Assembly: GCA_036733345.1 (NCBI GenBank)
Contig: DAINAR010000013.1
Coordinates: forward strand, 1-64,000
Direction: 5' to 3'
Length of the DNA stretch: 64,000 nt
Origin: JAFGMQ01 sp036733345
Lineage (GTDB): Bacteria; Desulfobacterota; DSM-4660; Desulfatiglandales; Desulfatiglandaceae
Part shown: positions 63,886-64,000 of the stretch, piece by piece
Layout of the letters: each line of letters starts with the position of its first letter
How positions within the stretch are numbered: position 1 is the stretch's first letter
Notes under the pieces: model-generated
What the model was told of the DNA's origin: nothing
What the model saw: the letters and a program-made list of their open reading frames with translations, nothing else
Database searches by the model: none
Program-made: the position numbers and the translations under genes

Positions 63886-64000
63886 ATGACAACATGCAGA
63901 CATAAAAAACTTGTCCTCCTTGAAAAGAAGGCAAAGAAGATCCGGTGCCGACACTGTCATCTCACAATTGACGAAAAGGAGCTGGGGAGCGGTTGCTGTC
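63886..64000 (+). CDS. Zinc-ribbon-like protein, cut by window end
   Basis: From ATG 63886 the frame stays open to the window edge. It reads MTTCRHKKLVLLEKKAKKIR then CRHCHLTIDEKELGSGCC. Two Cys-His/CxxC-type pairs suggest a small zinc ribbon, as at the start of many regulatory or repair proteins. Only 38 codons are visible, so the family cannot be named. No strong ribosome site was seen. Confidence 0.5.
   Translation, partial: MTTCRHKKLVLLEKKAKKIRCRHCHLTIDEKELGSGCC

Noticed and set aside
1..64000. tRNA or rRNA genes
   Set aside because: No T-arm GTTCGAATC-type string with matching acceptor stem and no rRNA-like stretch was noticed; a tRNA covariance scan was not possible.

Overview
The window reads as chromosome of an anaerobic Gram-negative bacterium, most likely a Desulfobacterota (deltaproteobacterial) sulfate reducer or syntroph. 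The reasons are a four-subunit ferredoxin-dependent 2-oxoacid oxidoreductase, a split glycine dehydrogenase (gcvPA/gcvPB), an outer-membrane export apparatus (TolC, RND pump, adaptor, beta-barrel), a diadenylate cyclase with YbbR repeats, and many short palindromic intergenic repeats. The taxonomy is inference; no rRNA or tRNA gene was seen.

Layout. 1-9 kb is an accessory zone: a HEAT-repeat lipoprotein; a decayed REP-associated (Y1) transposase unit that sits inside an IS110 transposase fragment; a 1008-residue metallophosphoesterase joined to a STAND-like ATPase region (candidate defence protein); an ORF6N-domain gene whose frame breaks at a canonical -1 slippery heptamer and which lies between direct repeats; a group II intron 3' remnant; a yefM-yoeB toxin-antitoxin pair with a readable promoter and operator; and a MITE with an 8-bp target duplication. 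A copy of the 3' end of porB lies on the far side of the segment carrying the intron remnant, toxin-antitoxin pair and MITE. 9-14 kb holds porCDAB and a beta-CASP RNA nuclease. 14-24 kb holds a TPR protein, a 48-codon ORF coupled to a DEAD-box helicase, serC, an ABC importer with an ABC_sub_bind-type binding protein, a NYN-domain protein and an alpha/beta hydrolase.

24-35 kb is a coherent metabolic block: tdh, kbl and gcvT, then gcvH, gcvPA, gcvPB, lipB and lipA, with lpdA divergent. It can turn threonine into glycine and acetyl-CoA and pass glycine through a complete glycine cleavage system whose H protein is lipoylated by the local LipB/LipA. A MITE sits between gcvT and gcvH. 35-42 kb has a radical SAM protein, a truncated ATP-grasp gene, a DHH/DHHA1 phosphoesterase facing a cyclic-di-AMP synthase fused to YbbR repeats, an MFS carrier and a TetR regulator. 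42-48 kb is a tripartite RND efflux operon.

48-64 kb has a decayed MntA-HepT module, an IPTL-CTERM secreted protein with a duplicated domain, a UbiA prenyltransferase, an M24 peptidase, a DMT carrier, and a seven-gene minus-strand operon. That operon joins a LolCDE/MacB-type ABC transporter, a LolA-like carrier, a beta-barrel, a secreted NifX-like protein and a NifX-fused split permease; it is the least conventional gene set here. A MATE carrier, a YbaK domain fused to an unrecognised domain, and a zinc-ribbon-like gene cut by the window edge follow. At least six intergenic spots carry one palindrome-rich repeat family, several copies ending in a shared module.
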